The notes under the pieces were generated by a model that worked only from the letters and a program-made list of their open reading frames with translations, did no database searches and was not told where the DNA came from. A DNA stretch of 64,000 nt, taken from assembly GCF_022458865.1 (NCBI RefSeq), contig NZ_JAJNMU010000013.1, positions 186,001-250,000 on the forward strand, written 5' to 3'. Shown one piece after another: positions 62,195-64,000 of this stretch (position 1 is its first letter; the number at the start of each line of letters is the position of its first letter). A program made the position numbers and the translations under genes. Source of the DNA: Paenibacillus periandrae (lineage in GTDB: Bacteria > Bacillota > Bacilli > Paenibacillales > NBRC-103111).

Positions 62195-62766
62195 TGTTTC
62201 TTTCTCCTCTTTTTGAAATCTTGTAATAAATAAGTTAATCGGTTCAAAGGGTTTCGATTATTAGATTAGTACCACCTGTATTCCATATTTCATTTTTAGC
62301 CAGAAATCATTATATCAGAGAGCACTACTCACTTACTATCTATGATCTCATTCACTGAGAGTATCTTCGAATAATTTGAATGCCGCCGCATGATGATAAG
62401 CTTGTTTAGGAAGGACATAATTCCCTTGTGAATATCCAATGCTGTGGATATGTTCATATCTTCACATAAAGTTATGCACAGCAAGGCTTTGATGCCTGTG
62501 TGTATTGTGGATAAACCTGTGTATAGTTAATCCGGCAGCAGCTATTGTAGTCATCTTTTCTTGCAGATTATACTAGCTTCTTTCCCCCAACTTAAACTTC
62601 CCTCCTACAGTTGTTAACGTCGACACAATTTGTGTGTGATTACATACCCTACCTATAAGATTGTTTTTGAGAAAATACACAAGCAACCCATAAGTCGATT
62701 TTCCCTATTGTCCAATAAGTTATTGTGTTGCAGGTATGATTAAAAGTTGGAGTTGGTGACAGTCAT
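62195..62766. other. long gene-free region with DnaA-box-like sites
   Basis: 572 bases without a supported gene, between the leftward SLH gene and the rightward SGNH gene. Its middle carries the DnaA-box-like cluster at 62443-62514. The right part (62700-62760) is AT-rich and must hold the SGNH promoter. A TTGTGT-rich stretch before it has no clear -10. Confidence 0.4.
62443..62514. promoter_or_regulatory. second cluster of DnaA-box-like sites
   Basis: TGTGGATAT at 62443-62451, TTATGCACA at 62472-62480 (opposite orientation, fits TTATNCACA) and the perfect TGTGGATAA at 62506-62514. TGTGTATAG follows soon after. The combination TGTGGATAT then TTGTGGATAA resembles the group at 6475-6558. Confidence 0.5.
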
Positions 62767-63411
62767 ATGATCTATACAGCTCTTGGAGATTCCATTACAT
62801 TTGGAGAAAATGCTTCCTCTTTGGCAAAAGCATATCCTCATTTAACTGCGTCTATCTTAAATTCAAGCTCGTGTAAGGTTCGTGGGTTGGTTTTGGCTCG
62901 GCCTGGTTGGAGCAGCTATGATCTATTGGATGCCGTGATATGGCGGGGAGACTCTATAATCAGTCGTTCTGCTGTAGTTTCAGTATGGATCGGAGGAGTG
63001 GATTTAGCTAATGCGGCACTAATTTCATTTAAAACCAAGCAACCATTAGCTGCCAAACACATTGTGGCCAACTATAAGCGAAATGTAAGTGGCATTTTTA
63101 CTCGAATAAAAAAAGGAAGCTGCGCCCGAATCATTTGCTGCACGCAATATAATCCATTTCCAAACAGCCCTCTTGCAGTTGAGTGGGTGGACGGATTGAA
63201 TCGTACGGTCAATGAGCTCGCCCGTAGTTACGATGCAACTGTAGCTCCCGCTCATGCATGGTTTGAAGGAAAACAGGCAGATCTTATATATGGATATCGA
63301 AATGGAAAGATAGAAGATGCGTTGAGCGGATTTTTGCCCATTCATCCGAATGATCGGGGGCATCGAGTTATTGCAACGAAATTGGCTCCATACCTGATCC
63401 CCCGGAAGTAG
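62767..63411 (+). CDS. SGNH/GDSL-family hydrolase
   Basis: 214 residues. Block I is G7-D8-S9 (LGDSITFGENA), with the nucleophile S9. Block III is in SVWIGGVDLANA, and the final catalytic dyad lies in HPNDRGHRVIA. The usual Asn in block III (GxND) is replaced by GGVD. It has no signal peptide, so it probably acts in the cytosol on acyl or acetyl esters, perhaps of lipids or sugars. It stands alone, divergent from the SLH gene across a long gap. The ribosome binding site GGTGA is weak. Confidence 0.9.
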   Translation: MIYTALGDSITFGENASSLAKAYPHLTASILNSSSCKVRGLVLARPGWSSYDLLDAVIWRGDSIISRSAVVSVWIGGVDLANAALISFKTKQPLAAKHIVANYKRNVSGIFTRIKKGSCARIICCTQYNPFPNSPLAVEWVDGLNRTVNELARSYDATVAPAHAWFEGKQADLIYGYRNGKIEDALSGFLPIHPNDRGHRVIATKLAPYLIPRK

Positions 63412-63773
63412 TCTCTCATGTGTGGGGATATGAGCAAAAGGAATTAAATCTACGCAATGCCTAGTCGGCGGCATGACGTTCTTAGTGGTACACGACTGCG
63501 CTGTGCAGTCTGTAATTTGCAACAGTATATGCTGACTGAACCTGTAATCAGTGATCTCTTACCTTGAAATCTGTATAAATACAAAAAAAGCACCGACCGA
63601 ATGGAGTGGTCAGTGTTTTTTGCTATTATCGAATGGAGACAAGGGGGAGTCCAACCTCCGTAAGCTTCCCCTTATCTCCATTTTGCGGCTTCACGGTGCC
63701 CATAGCACCACATAAGCTTCTGCGTTGCAATTACGGTTTTGATGTAACCCGTATAGTTTCCGATCATCGCATC
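63412..63773. other. intergenic region between SGNH and SEC-C genes
   Basis: 362 bases holding only the terminator at 63583-63621. Short readings on both strands look like shadows. No other feature seen. Confidence 0.35.
63583..63621. terminator. bidirectional terminator
   Basis: AAAAAAAG-CACCGACC, loop GAATGGAGT, GGTCAGTG-TTTTTT with one mismatch. It lies between two convergent genes and has U-tracts on both strands. Confidence 0.75.
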
Positions 63774-64000
63774 TCATTGGCCGCAGCATTTCTTATACTT
63801 CTTCCCGCTCCCGCATGGGCAGGGCTCATTCCTACCTACTTTAACAGATACTGCTTGCTGGTCAAGATAAATAACATTGTTATTGTTTGTTGTCTGGCTG
63901 GAGCTCAACCCTAACTCGGCAGGTGTATGCCCACGATTAGACCATATCCTGGTGTGATTATAGACATCTATAATCAATGGTACAATCGCCTGTAGTTGCT
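63774..64000 (-). CDS. SEC-C motif protein, N-terminus cut by window edge
   Basis: 75 residues are visible; the frame is open at base 64000 (TTG 63977 is internal and not a likely start). The part seen starts QLQAIVPLIIDVYNHTRIWS and ends with the SEC-C zinc motif (GRNEPCPCGSGKKYKKCCGQ). The motif binds a metal ion and occurs at the end of SecA and of unrelated soluble proteins; the long upstream context here is not SecA-like. SEC-C proteins of this kind are common in Paenibacillus and have no fixed function. Confidence 0.85.
   Translation of the reverse strand, partial: QLQAIVPLIIDVYNHTRIWSNRGHTPAELGLSSSQTTNNNNVIYLDQQAVSVKVGRNEPCPCGSGKKYKKCCGQ

Overview
The window reads as chromosomal DNA of an endospore-forming, carbohydrate-degrading Bacillota, most like Paenibacillus. 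The signs are strong GGAGG-type ribosome binding sites, many TTG and GTG starts, a CotS-type spore coat kinase, YhbD/E/F and YdjI homologues known from Bacillus, an S-layer-homology (SLH) surface protein, and YesM/YesN-type two-component systems beside ABC sugar permeases. No rRNA, tRNA, CRISPR array, prophage or insertion sequence was seen. Both ends cut genes (an acyltransferase on the left, a SEC-C protein on the right).

Layout. 1-3634 (minus): envelope/polymer glycosylation cassette (membrane GT, GT2, DUF2304, small EamA transporter, FemAB-like acyltransferase). 3952-6377: a small unknown gene and the bactofilin operon yhbD-yhbE-yhbF, headed by DnaA-box-like sites. 6655-8739: SRPBCC protein, AraC regulator, MsrA. 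8892-11815: an unusual operon of amidohydrolase, Rieske ferredoxin and GH88/GH105-like hydrolase. 12219-15692: AraC regulator, quinone-reductase-like flavoprotein, and an ECF sigma/anti-sigma pair. 15807-19364: an AT-rich stretch of small secreted proteins, including a matrixin-type metalloprotease and two paralogues sharing an unnamed domain. 19804-24658: a sugar uptake and oxidation operon (GPH symporter, Gfo/Idh oxidoreductase, isomerase-like protein) with a divergent AraC regulator. 24768-30065: SigV/RsiV-like pair, two GNATs, an M14 carboxypeptidase and small or broken genes.

30261-56531 holds two modules with the same order and orientation: YesM-type sensor kinase, YesN-type response regulator, LplA-type lipoprotein, two permeases, then hydrolases. 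The first (41094 down to 30261) ends in GH51 and GH2 enzymes and has a GH43 gene just upstream, which suggests arabinose-containing hemicellulose or pectin side chains. The second (56531 down to 47966) ends in a sulfatase. Neither encodes an ATP-binding subunit, so both probably share an MsmX-type ATPase encoded elsewhere. Between them lie a TetR-controlled NmrA/SDR redox pair and the CotS-like kinase gene.

56885-64000: a TM2 / membrane protein / SPFH-zinc-ribbon operon, a large CAP-SLH surface protein, a gene-free stretch with a second group of DnaA-box-like sites, an SGNH hydrolase, and the truncated SEC-C gene. The most notable points are the twin modules, the degenerate SDR, the Rieske/amidohydrolase/GH105 operon, the AT-rich secreted-protein cluster and the two DnaA-box groups.
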